Program-made: the position numbers and the translations under genes
Assembly (NCBI GenBank): GCA_030867875.1
Contig: JAOWCC010000064.1
Span: 38,338,802 to 38,402,801 of the forward strand
DNA from: Actinernus sp. WN-2022
Taxonomy: Eukaryota; Cnidaria; Anthozoa; Actiniaria; Actinernidae
Reading direction: 5' to 3'
Length of the DNA stretch: 64,000 nucleotides
The notes under the pieces: model-generated
What the model was told of the DNA's origin: nothing
Databases searched by the model: none
The model's input: only the letters and a program-made list of their open reading frames with translations
Shown: piece after piece, positions 46,951-54,771 of the stretch
Layout of the letters: each line of letters starts with the position of its first letter
Position numbering within the stretch: the stretch's first letter is position 1

Positions 46951-46983
46951 CTAGAAAAACAAAAGAAAAATTAGCGGCGGTAC

Positions 46984-47013
46984 CATCTCTCGAATGGGCC
47001 TTCGGACAGCCAT
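46984..47013 (-). CDS. Start codon and first coding part of the early gene (exon 3)
   Basis: Within an exon spanning 47032-46984, the first ATG (47013) opens 10 codons ('MAVRRPIREM') up to a possible donor at ATG|GTACCG. The intron to the next acceptor would be only 33 nt, which is very short. If it is not removed, the frame hits a stop after 10 more codons. The call therefore depends on splicing that only RNA data can confirm. Confidence 0.45.
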
Positions 47014-47120
47014 AGCGTTGTTGTTGTTTTGTCTGTAGAAATAAAAAGGAAAAACAAAAGAAGAAAAGATTAGTAAATCCCTAGGTTGAATTTCCAGAGA
47101 GAAATTTGTGTAAAACTCAC

Positions 47121-47155
47121 CTGTTGTTGTCTTGTTGTTGTTGTTTGTTGTTTGA
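47121..47155 (-). other. Non-coding 5' exon 2 of the early gene
   Basis: A 35-nt CAA-rich exon lies between acceptor 'tttatttcaccag' and a perfect donor CAG|GTGAGT. CAA-rich leaders are common in efficiently translated viral 5' UTRs. The preceding exon 1 ends at CCG|GTAAGT (47275). Confidence 0.5.
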
Positions 47156-47274
47156 CTGGTGAAATAAAAAGGGAAAAACCAAAGAAGAAAAGATTAGTCA
47201 AGTAAAAACCAAAAAAAGAAAAGATTAGTCAAGGCTCAGGGTGAATTCCAAGAGAACATTTTGTGTAAACTTAC

Positions 47275-47420
47275 CGGTTGAGTGGCTGGTTCAACTGTGC
47301 CGAAGTTAGTTTTGGGGCTAGTATTTATGGGGCAAAGGATGGGGCTGTGATTGGTGCATTAAGCTCGGCCTACGATTGGTTTGCTAAGCGGAGCGAGCGC
47401 TGTGATTGGCGGGGTCATTC
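47275..47420 (-). promoter_or_regulatory. Minus-strand early promoter
   Basis: Read on the minus strand, three CCAAT boxes (47405-47409, 47375-47379 and 47350-47354) precede a TATA-like ATAAATA at 47322-47328. A splice donor GTAAGT follows about 47 nt later at 47274. That gives a short first exon of about 20-25 nt. The spacing is what an RNA polymerase II promoter needs. Confidence 0.65.
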
Positions 47421-47659
47421 GATCCGAAATTGGCTCGAATTCGTTTTCAGTGGATTTTTGGTTTTTGACTCTCAAAATTCACCCCCAAAACAGTCCTGAA
47501 ATGGTCTAAATTTTTTGCTGGAATTAGCCATCCAGGGTTTCTAATTTTTCCACTATTTTTTTCGTCTTCGGCGACCCGGGAAAGGGTTCCTTTTACTGCC
47601 AAAACCTCGTACACGCTGAATCAGGAATCGAGAGCGCGCGCCTTTGCATCACGCCACTT

Positions 47660-47794
47660 TCATTCACGAGAATCTAAACTGGGATAAACCGGTTAGACTA
47701 GTTTTCCACCAATCAGGAGCCGTGCGTCTTTGCCTTACAAAATCTCATTCACGAGAGGCTCCTAAACTGGGATAAACCGGTTGGACTAGTTTTT
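47660..47794. repeat. Two direct repeats in the divergent control region
   Basis: A ~47-bp block ('cattcacgag' ... 'ctaaactgggataaaccggt' 't.gactagttttt') occurs at about 47660-47705 and 47745-47794. It includes a palindromic 'aaccggtt'. It lies between the divergent promoters of the early gene and PolB, so it is a candidate enhancer or replication-protein binding site. Confidence 0.8.
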
Positions 47795-48055
47795 GTTTAC
47801 CTAGCTGGGCGCGTTTGGCGAGGGGATTTAGGTTTTAGGATTTAGGAGCTCAGAAAAGACGTTTAGAGAACGCAAAATGATTACGGCTTAAAGAAGGAAG
47901 GAAGAAGGGCTCCCCCCGGGGTGGGGCGAGACAATTTTAAAGAACAAGGGGTAGGGGGAGGGGTTTTTCAGAGGATTCTTAGACCCCAGGTGTTCAAGTC
48001 GAACCAAAAGCGGATCGAATTCCACCACTCACGAGCCGTGATCCTTCTAGAGGAA

Positions 48056-48113
48056 CCAATCACCGGCCGAGAAAAAGGCACCAATCAGAGAACAGTGAAA
48101 AAAATATATAAGG
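48056..48113 (+). promoter_or_regulatory. PolB promoter: two CCAAT boxes and TATA
   Basis: CCAAT at 48056-48060 and 48081-48085 (a third, more distal one at 47709-47713) precede TATATAAGG at 48105-48113. The PolB ATG is at 48150, so the 5' UTR is very short. Confidence 0.75.
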
Positions 48114-48149
48114 AAGCGAGGCATTTTGATTTGGGTTAGTGTGAGCACG

Positions 48150-48902
48150 ATGGACTCTTGGAATTATCTAGATGAAGAAGGCAACCCAGTCATCACTACC
48201 CTCGAAGAAGAAGAGGTCCCACCGTCTCATCCCTCCCCGGGGGGAGACCCGGGGGGAGATCCGCTGGGAGACCCAGAGGACGAGCTCACGTACGAAGAAA
48301 TAAATCCGTACAACGCCGATGATTTGTACGCCTTCCTGGAGGATGTGGATTTCCCCCCGGGGGTAGACTACCCCTCGCAAGAACCATTTACATTCCCCGA
48401 GATGGAGACTCTAGAGGACGACATCACCGAGGAGGAAATAGAAAGACTCGTCGCCGCGCTGAACCTCCCCACCGTGCTTCCGGAAGTGACGGACCAAGAC
48501 CTGGAAAGTTTATTTTGTTCAAACTATTGGCAAAAATTGTCCCTCAACCTCTCGTGGGGAAAATTCAGCCCGAAGCCCCCACAGACAGAGAACGAGGACC
48601 ACGAGGAGGACTACGAGGAGGACCATGAGAACGATTTTGATCCGGACAATTGTCTCCACGCCCTATTTCCCGACGGCAAACGAGTGAGGGAACAGCAGGG
48701 AGGAGGGAAAAAGAAAAAAACAAGTGTCACCTCCACTGCCGTGGAGGAGGAGGAAGAGGAGGAGGTGGAAGAGGAGGAGGAGGAGGAGGAGGAAGTCTTT
48801 GAACTCCTACAAACCCGGTCCAGAGCGTGCAAAAAGTTCAAGACGACCTGTAAGGACTACGAACTACGAATAAGGACACGAACCCGCGCGACTCTGCCCG
48901 AG
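48150..48902 (+). CDS. DNA polymerase B exon 1 (acidic N-terminal extension)
   Basis: The ATG at 48150 (A at -3, G at +4) opens 251 codons to a strong donor GAG|GTAAGG in phase 0. The segment is acidic and disordered (long Glu runs near codons 215-228) and ends with a basic 'RACKKFKTTC' block, matching the N-terminal region of Polinton/adintovirus polymerases just before the conserved core. Reading past the donor gives a stop 9 codons on (48930), as expected for intron. The terminal protein used for priming in this family may reside in this N-terminal part (inference). Confidence 0.75.
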
Positions 48903-49253
48903 GTAAGGATTGACTACACTATTTTGGCATGACGTCACAACGCGCGGGCGAGATGGCGCCTGGCGTTAAATCTCCTGTTGCAAGAGGCAGGGGTTCAAGC
49001 GCCAAGCGCATGGGTTCGAGTCCCCGTGAGGAAATCCAATTTTTTTCTTTTTCTTTTTTTTTTCTTTTTCTTCTTGATCTTCTCTAGTCGGACTACACTT
49101 TTTTATTTATTATTTTAAATTTTTTAAATTTAATTTTTTATTTTTTTTATTTTTATTTTTTTTAATTTTTTAATTTTTAATTTTTTTTAATTTATTTATG
49201 TATTATTTATTTATTTTATTTATTCATGTTATGTATTATTTTTTGATGGACAG
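48903..49253 (+). other. 351-nt PolB intron
   Basis: It runs from GTAAGG at 48903 to the acceptor 'ttttttgatggacag' (AG at 49252-49253). Removing it links two frames in phase 0. Its 3' two thirds is an extreme T/A-rich tract (49040-49250). The 5' third carries a CRE palindrome and a structured, tRNA-like stretch, annotated separately. Confidence 0.75.
48930..49046 (+). ncRNA. Candidate Pol III small RNA in the PolB intron
   Basis: A perfect CRE/ATF site TGACGTCA (48930-48937) precedes a strongly structured segment. An outer stem pairs GCGC-TGGCG (48956-48965) with CGCCA-GCGC (49000-49009). An inner stem pairs CTCCTG (48972-48977) with CAGGGG (48988-48993). Then comes a consensus B box GGTTCGAGTCC (49013-49023) and a T7 run (49040-49046) suited to Pol III termination. 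No canonical tRNA cloverleaf or clear A box can be drawn. The layout recalls adenovirus VA RNA or EBV EBER genes, which use B-box-type internal promoters, with upstream ATF sites in EBER. This is a hypothesis. Confidence 0.4.
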
Positions 49254-51617
49254 GCCCTTCAAGACGTCACGGTCGCTATAGAGAGGGTCCTGGAGACCAC
49301 CCTAGGGGACGCCGGTCCGCAAGACAGAGTACGCCTGACCCTAGACGCTCCGCATCTGGACTACCCATTGGCTTTTCCCTACCTGATGAGGTCCACCCTC
49401 ACCCCCGCCCTAATCATGGCCAGAATTGGGGAGATCACCCAATCCAATCAAGAATTCATTATGAGGGGCCGCTTCCACATCCATGTGTTTCACGTTAAAA
49501 TACCCAGTGCGGGAGGAGGGCGTCCGGCCCGTTGCTGTACGACCGACTTGGCGAAATTTAAAAAAATTAAACGAAGTATTGTGAGGATACACAATTATGA
49601 TGAATTGTGCATGGCCAGAGGATTGGTCACGGCCCTGGCCCTGGTGCAGAACCATCCTGATTACTACGATTTAAGTCGAGGGAGACCCCGACAACGGACT
49701 CTAGCCTTGGAGCTCCACCACCAGGCAGGCGTCCCTGTTCAACTGTGTGGGATCCCGGAGCTCAAGCGATTCCAAGCCTATTTGGCAGGCCAAGGGGTAG
49801 AAGTGAATCTGGTTTCCCGAGAGCATATGAACGGTATTATTTACTCGGGCCACCTCCCTGAGGCCCGCTACCGCGTGTACCTCTACCAAACCGAGAACAA
49901 CCACTATGACGTCATCAGCAACATGAGGGGTCTCCTGAACGCCAAACACTTCTGCCCCCTCTGCCAGAAGACCTACAACGACCCTAGACATCACGCTTGT
50001 GACACGACCTGTGTCTGTTGTGGGGGCAAGGACTGCACTCCGCTCCCCCATGGGGAGAGATTTTCTTGGAGAAAATGCGACCAGTGCCGGCGGTGGTTCA
50101 AGAGTGGGGCCTGCTTCGACAACCACCGCCGTCACCAACCCCACCGGACGGGGCAAGGGAAACTCTACACCAGAACATGGAGTTCGTGCGAACGGTACAC
50201 ACGTTGTGTCCAGTGTGGGGTGACGGTAGACCATCTGGCTCGGGGCAGGGTCGGAGTTCACGTGTGCGGAGAATACCGTTGCCGGAGTTGCAAAACTATT
50301 GTCCCCCCGGACCACTTGTGCTACATGCAAGTAGCGGACCAGAAAATCCCGCGCGTAGCCCCAGAAGGGAGAGGAGGAGGAGGAGAAGAAGAAGAAGATG
50401 ATGAAGATGCCTACGCGGCCCTCCTGGCGGAAGAAGAGGAGACAGAGAGAGCCGCCGCGGAAGACGAGGGGCACGAGGACAAGTTCCGGTACCTGTTCTT
50501 TGATTTTGAAGCCATGCCCCTGGAAGCGCAGCACGTGGTCAACTTTGCGGGGGTTTCCAAAGTGTGCGATCTCTGCGTGACGTCAGACTTACCCACCTGC
50601 ACTCAATGCGGTCCACGGAAAGTAGAGTTCCGAGGCCCCACGGCCCTCCCCCAATTCTGCGACTGGCTCTTCTCGGGGAATCACGAAAACTACGTGTGCC
50701 TGGCCCACAACGCCATGGGGTACGACTCGTACCCCATCCTGGAGTATCTCTTCAAGAATGCCATAAAACCGAAAGTGCTCTTCCGCGGCGGCAAGGCTAT
50801 GGTGGTGACCATCCCCGACTACAAGCTGGTCATCAAGGATTCTCTCCTCTTCATCCCGATGGCCCTCAAACAATTTCCCGTCACATTCGGGTTCCACGCC
50901 GAAAACCTCAACAAGCTGGATTTTCCTATCTTTTTTAACAAACCAGAACATCAGCAGTACGTGGGGCCACTACCAGACCTACATTACTACGAACCGGATT
51001 CGCTGAGTCCGCAAGGCAAACAAGAACTGGTGGCCTGGCATGCGACCGAACGGGCCCGCGGCGGGGTCTTCGACTTCCAGAAAGAGTTGGCCCTCTATTG
51101 CCATCGGGATGTGGCCATCTTGCAACGGGCCTGTTTGGCATTCCGTGGTATTATGATGAAAGCGGCGGGGATAGACCCCTTTACCAAGACCGTAACCCTC
51201 GCCTCCCTATGCAACCTAGTGTTCCGCAAGAAATTCCTCAGACCGAACACCATTGCGGTCTTGCCACGGCTCGGCTACCGGCCCAAGGACGTGCAGTCGG
51301 CGTTGGCGCTCCAATGGTTGGCCCACGTGGAGCGGCGGGACGGAATTCAACTCCAGCACGCGGGCAATTTCGGAGAGAAGCACGTGGGCCCTTACAAACT
51401 GGACGGGTACCACGCCGCCACCCATACGGCCTACGAAATAAATGGCTGCTTCTGGCATGGCTGCGACCGTTGCACCCCTCCAGAGAGAGTGCATCCCTTA
51501 CTCCACTGCACCATGAGAACGTTGGCCGACCGGACCCGGGACAAAATGTTGTACCTGAAACAGCAGGGGTACCACGTGGTCCAGATCAGGGAGTGGACCC
51601 GACCATCGTCGCCCTAG
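49254..51617 (+). CDS. DNA polymerase B exon 2, exonuclease part (5' of frame break)
   Basis: It continues in frame from exon 1 with the conserved 'PQDRVRLTLDAPHLDYPLA' entry of Polinton PolB. Multiple Cys pairs (49940-50310) form a zinc-rich insert. Proofreading exonuclease motifs follow: Exo I 'FFDFEAM' (50502), Exo II 'LAHNAMGYDS' (50701) and Exo III 'YCHRDVA' (51096). Near 51431 is the 'YEINGCFWHGCDRC' motif of the endonuclease-like insert typical of these polymerases. The frame ends in a stop at 51615-51617 although homology continues in the -1 frame, so one base appears to be missing near 51590-51600. This protein would replicate the linear genome by protein priming. Confidence 0.85.
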   Translation, partial: ALQDVTVAIERVLETTLGDAGPQDRVRLTLDAPHLDYPLAFPYLMRSTLTPALIMARIGEITQSNQEFIMRGRFHIHVFHVKIPSAGGGRPARCCTTDLAKFKKIKRSIVRIHNYDELCMARGLVTALALVQNHPDYYDLSRGRPRQRTLALELHHQAGVPVQLCGIPELKRFQAYLAGQGVEVNLVSREHMNGIIYSGHLPEARYRVYLYQTENNHYDVISNMRGLLNAKHFCPLCQKTYNDPRHHACDTTCVCCGGKDCTPLPHGERFSWRKCDQCRRWFKSGACFDNHRRHQPHRTGQGKLYTRTWSSCERYTRCVQCGVTVDHLARGRVGVHVCGEYRCRSCKTIVPPDHLCYMQVADQKIPRVAPEGRGGGGEEEEDDEDAYAALLAEEEETERAAAEDEGHEDKFRYLFFDFEAMPLEAQHVVNFAGVSKVCDLCVTSDLPTCTQCGPRKVEFRGPTALPQFCDWLFSGNHENYVCLAHNAMGYDSYPILEYLFKNAIKPKVLFRGGKAMVVTIPDYKLVIKDSLLFIPMALKQFPVTFGFHAENLNKLDFPIFFNKPEHQQYVGPLPDLHYYEPDSLSPQGKQELVAWHATERARGGVFDFQKELALYCHRDVAILQRACLAFRGIMMKAAGIDPFTKTVTLASLCNLVFRKKFLRPNTIAVLPRLGYRPKDVQSALALQWLAHVERRDGIQLQHAGNFGEKHVGPYKLDGYHAATHTAYEINGCFWHGCDRCTPPERVHPLLHCTMRTLADRTRDKMLYLKQQGYHVVQIREWTRPSSP

Positions 51618-53005
51618 CGCCCATCCCTCAAGCCCAGCTTCCCCTCGACCCCAAGAAAGCGTTCTTTGGAGGGCGAACCAACGGGATCAAGACTTACTGG
51701 GAAGCGACCGAGGGAGAATGGGGGAGAGAATGGATGGAGGCGTTGGATGTGTGCTCCCTGTACCCCTGGGTGCAAAAAACGCAACGGTTCCCGCTGGGCC
51801 ATCCAGAAATCCTTACAGAAGATCTAGACCCTACCCTCCCGTACGAGGGGTTAATTCATCTGAAGATTTTACCTCCACGTCGGCTGTTCTTCCCAGTCCT
51901 CCCAACGCACGTGGGAGAGAAACTGCTGTTTACCCTCTGTCGGACCTGCGCCGAAGACAAGAACCAGGCCCCCTGCCACCACGGCGACGAGGCCCGGGCT
52001 TTGACAGGCACTTGGGTGAGCCACGAACTTCACGAGGCCCTGCGCCAAGGGTACCGGGTCCTGGAAATGTACCGGGTATGGCATTATCCCGAGTCGGAAC
52101 AGTGCGATCCCGCCACCGGAGCCCAGGGGTTGTTCACGGACTACGTGAACACTTTCCTCAAGATTAAACAAGAGGCGAGCGGGTGGCCGCCCGGGTGTAA
52201 CACCGACGCCGAGAAAGCCTCTTTTATAGACAGTTACCGGAGGGCCACGGGGATCTTGTTGGAGTGGGACAAGATCGAGTTCAACGCGGGGATGCGGGCC
52301 CTGGCGAAATGGATGCTCAACACGTTGTGGGGCAAGTCCGGCCAGAAGCAGAACCCTCGGCAGACGGAGTACGTCACCGACTTGGCCCGCTACTTCGAGC
52401 TCATGCTGAGCGAAGAAAAGGAAGTGCAGGACATTCTGTTCGTCCACGAGGACATGGTGCAAGTGCATTACCACGCCACGCCGCAGCACATCGACTCCAA
52501 CCCCCACACCAACGTCGTGTTTGCCGCCTACACCACAGCCCACGCACGCCTGAAATTGTATTCTTACCTCGATCTCTTGAAGGACCGCATCGTCTACCAC
52601 GATACGGACAGTATCTACTACACGCGGAAAGTGGGTCAAGAGGCGCCCCCGGTCGGCCGATTTCTAGGCGACATGACAAACGAATTGAAAGAAGGCGAAC
52701 ACATTGTCCGTTTTGCCTGTACCGGGCCCAAGAGTTATGGGTATGAAACGAGTCAAGGCCGCACAGTCTGCAAAGTGAAAGGACTACGCCTCAACGTACG
52801 AAATCGGGCGATCGTGAACCTCGAGACCATGGTGGCCATGGTGCAAGGCCAAGGGGAACCCACACGGACGGTAGTGACGCCGCACGCCATCCACCGCAAC
52901 ACCCAAGACCGGACGTTGCACACCCGCCCAGAGACCAAGACCTTCAAGGTGGTCTACGACAAGAGGGTTCTCCACGGCTACCAGAGCTACCCTTACGGCT
53001 ACTAA
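51597..53005 (+). CDS. DNA polymerase B catalytic part (3' of frame break)
   Basis: Palm motifs in order are motif A 'DVCSLYP' (51746), motif B with 'LNTLWGKSGQK' (52320) and motif C 'HDTDSIYY' (52601), all with the metal-binding Asp residues present. The tail ends 'YQSYPYGY' at a TAA. The frame is open upstream to 51098, but that upstream reading is a shadow of the exonuclease frame. Together with 48150-48902 and 49254-51617 it makes one polymerase of about 1500 residues. No own start is apparent, so it is not a separate gene. Confidence 0.85.
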
Positions 53006-53043
53006 AAAAAAGAAAGAGACTCTAGAAGAATTTTTTTTATTGT

Positions 53044-53049
53044 AATAAA
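53044..53049 (+). terminator. Poly(A) signal for PolB
   Basis: AATAAA 39 nt after the PolB stop, followed by TG-rich sequence. The minus-strand transcript's signal is only about 40 nt away, so the two transcripts converge and may overlap. Confidence 0.7.
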
Positions 53050-53086
53050 TGGTTCAGTTCCTTTGAGCTGTGATACCAAAGTCTCA

Positions 53087-53092
53087 GTCTTT
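53087..53092 (-). terminator. Poly(A) signal of the leftmost minus-strand unit
   Basis: On the minus strand AATAAAAG follows immediately after the stop of the 88-aa ORF. It is the common 3' end candidate for the ATPase and core-protein unit. Confidence 0.65.
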
Positions 53093-53095
53093 TAT

Positions 53096-53362
53096 TTAGT
53101 GGAACTCCATCTTGTAAGGCTGGAGTCTTGGATGCTTGCGCAGGAATCCTTCCCAAATACAAATATCATAGACCAACTCCACATAGAATCCATAATAGGT
53201 TCCTTCGCAGTCGCTCAGCACATACTGCTTCCTTTCGCCTTCGCTCAGGTATTCTTCCATCCAGTTCCCAAACGTAGAATAGCATAGGTGGCACTCGCCC
53301 ACAATGACATCGCCGCCTGCCTCAGCTCCATAGAAAGTAATATCTAGACCCATGACGTTCAC
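53096..53362 (-). CDS. 88-aa orphan protein
   Basis: The ATG at 53362 is followed by a second in-frame Met at codon 4 ('MGLDITFYG'). Composition is acidic and aromatic, with 'CHLCYSTFGNW' and a Trp/Tyr-rich C-terminal half. There is no transmembrane segment or known motif. It is the last gene of the minus-strand cluster, 52 nt after the preceding ORF and next to a poly(A) signal. Its function is unknown. The 'MGLDI.FY' opening is seen in some small phage and bacterial proteins, but I would not infer homology from that. Confidence 0.6.
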   Translation of the reverse strand: MNVMGLDITFYGAEAGGDVIVGECHLCYSTFGNWMEEYLSEGERKQYVLSDCEGTYYGFYVELVYDICIWEGFLRKHPRLQPYKMEFH

Positions 53363-53413
53363 AGCTTGAAGAGCAACGAGTAATGAGTGAGAATTGTCAA
53401 AGCCTTTTTTTCT

Positions 53414-53662
53414 TTAAGTATTTTTCTTCAGGTGTTTGACGTTCCACCGGCTAATACTCTTGCCTTTGCGCTTGCCCGAAGTGGTCGTCGTTCGGATCGT
53501 TGTTTCGGTACGGCCATCTTTCGATTTGCGACTCGTGATCTTGCGCACGGTTTGCGTTCCCCCTGACTTCCTCCTTTTCTTCCTCTTCCGGTTCGCTTGG
53601 GCGATTCGGCGTTGCCAGAGCGCTTGTCCAAATCCCGCGGGTCTCGTTAGGGTTCGTGCCAT
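53414..53662 (-). CDS. 82-aa very basic core-like protein
   Basis: The ATG at 53662 is in an optimal Kozak context (GCCATGG). It is rich in Lys/Arg/Thr, and its C-terminus 'ISRWNVKHLKK' matches that of the 96-aa basic protein at 54476 ('TRWSVKRHKRKK'). It overlaps the 3' end of the 353-aa ORF in another frame for about 210 nt. It is probably a DNA-condensing virion core protein analogous to adenovirus pVII or pX (inference). Confidence 0.65.
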   Translation of the reverse strand: MARTLTRPAGFGQALWQRRIAQANRKRKKRRKSGGTQTVRKITSRKSKDGRTETTIRTTTTSGKRKGKSISRWNVKHLKKNT

Positions 53663-54512
53663 GGCGACAATGAAGGGGGGTTTTAAAAGGACGCCAATTT
53701 AAAGGCGGTTTTTGGGCGGAGCCTGTGCCAAAAGAGAGACGGCGGCTACCCCCACGGGGACCCCCACGGGAACCCCCACGGGGGAAGGCTTTGTAGGGGG
53801 TCCTGGAAAACGGTGTTTCCTCTCGGCGGGGAGGGAGATCTTTGTAAGGGGTGGGTACTAGTAGGGGTTCTTCTGGAGTCGCGGCGGTTCGTTTAGGCCG
53901 GGGCGTGTACTCTTTCTTCTTGGAGATGAGATCCCGGGGGTGGCGGACGAGATCTTTAGGAATTTTTTCTTCCGCTAGAAATTGCATGAAATCACGGTAG
54001 CCGGGCGACGTGCGGGTGGAAGAAGGATGCACCGCTTCTTTAATCAGATCGGCAATTTGACTGCCCGGCAGGGTTTGCCCGTAGAGTTTCACTTCCCCTT
54101 GCGCATTCCAGGTAATTTTCTGAGTTCCTTTCAACTTCAACAGATTGACCAGCACCGACGCTAAAGGTTTGCTGGAAGGGGGTACGCGTCGCAAAGCGCC
54201 CCTTTGGCTCTGGGTTAACACTTTGGCCGCCACGGCCATGAAGGGGCTAGGCTCAAGGGTTTCGCGACGTCGGACGTATTTTTGGAGTAAATCTTGAAAC
54301 TGGTCGGCGCTTTCCGGTTTCTCTGGGTTTTCTAGGACCTGCGCCATGGCCGTTTGGTACTGGCTGAGCACTTTAACCCCTTTGGTCGTGTCCACACGAA
54401 GCTGTTGTTCCAACCACCGCATGGACTCTTCCGACACCAAGACCATGCGCATAGGGTTCTTCCCCTCGGCCTCTTTCATCGCTTTTTTCGTTTGTGTCGC
54501 TTCACTGACCAT
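53451..54512 (-). CDS. 353-aa conserved Polinton-type virion-associated protein
   Basis: ATG at 54512. The middle contains the module 'ITWNAQGEVKLYGQTLPGSQ' followed by 'IADLIKEAV' and 'YRDFMQFLAEEKIPKDLV', a pattern I associate with a widespread uncharacterised protein of animal Polintons and adintoviruses. The C-terminal 120 residues are Arg/Gly/Pro-rich and overlap the 82-aa ORF, so their exact sequence is less constrained. The start overlaps the end of the 96-aa ORF by 37 nt. Role unknown; a minor virion component is a reasonable guess. Confidence 0.7.
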   Translation of the reverse strand: MVSEATQTKKAMKEAEGKNPMRMVLVSEESMRWLEQQLRVDTTKGVKVLSQYQTAMAQVLENPEKPESADQFQDLLQKYVRRRETLEPSPFMAVAAKVLTQSQRGALRRVPPSSKPLASVLVNLLKLKGTQKITWNAQGEVKLYGQTLPGSQIADLIKEAVHPSSTRTSPGYRDFMQFLAEEKIPKDLVRHPRDLISKKKEYTPRPKRTAATPEEPLLVPTPYKDLPPRREETPFSRTPYKAFPRGGSRGGPRGGSRRLSFGTGSAQKPPLNWRPFKTPLHCRHGTNPNETRGIWTSALATPNRPSEPEEEEKEEVRGNANRAQDHESQIERWPYRNNDPNDDHFGQAQRQEY

Positions 54513-54766
54513 CGCGTCACGGAAATTCCTACTGGGGCTGCTGGAGGATGATGTGGGGCCCGCTTCCTTTTCCCTGTCTGGGATTTCTTCTTGGGCGGCC
54601 GCGTCTTATACTTTCTTCGGTTTTGCTTCGCCGCCCGCACGGTCCTGCTGACTTTTTTTCCCGGGACGGTTTGGCGCTGCCTTTTTCGCAGGCGGGCTAA
54701 AAATAACTGCCACCGGGCCGGGTCTGTACCCTCGGGCGCCGGCAAGTTGCGGATTGGTTGGACCAT
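54476..54766 (-). CDS. 96-aa very basic core-like protein
   Basis: ATG at 54766, 5 nt after the stop of the 147-aa ORF. The middle and end are dense in Lys/Arg ('RAAKQNRRKYKTRPPKKKSQ'), and the C-terminus is shared with the 82-aa ORF. It is likely to bind packaged DNA. The two proteins appear to be diverged duplicates separated by the 353-aa ORF. Confidence 0.65.
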   Translation of the reverse strand: MVQPIRNLPAPEGTDPARWQLFLARLRKRQRQTVPGKKVSRTVRAAKQNRRKYKTRPPKKKSQTGKRKRAPHHPPAAPVGISVTRWSVKRHKRKKR

Positions 54767-54771
54767 AAGAC

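Noticed and set aside
48611..48841. Serine-run ORF opposite PolB exon 1
   Set aside because: The Ser run is the antisense reading of the Glu-rich GAG/GAA repeat.
48940..49035. tRNA gene in the PolB intron
   Set aside because: There is a good B box, but no acceptor stem, no standard D arm and a mismatched T stem. Kept only as a possible non-tRNA Pol III RNA.
49701..50534. 277-codon minus-strand ORF opposite PolB
   Set aside because: It is antisense to the PolB exonuclease region, whose codons and motifs are clearly conserved. It is a GC-driven shadow frame.
51098..51596. Independent start for a second polymerase gene
   Set aside because: The upstream part of this frame is the out-of-frame reading of the exonuclease and endonuclease-like region. 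Homology begins only after about 51597.
51585..51620. Programmed -1 frameshift in PolB
   Set aside because: No clear slippery heptamer or downstream pseudoknot was seen, and the other frame break in the element goes in the opposite direction. Not excluded, only disfavoured.
51869..52639. 256-codon minus-strand ORF opposite the PolB palm
   Set aside because: It is antisense to catalytic motifs A-C and has no domain of its own.
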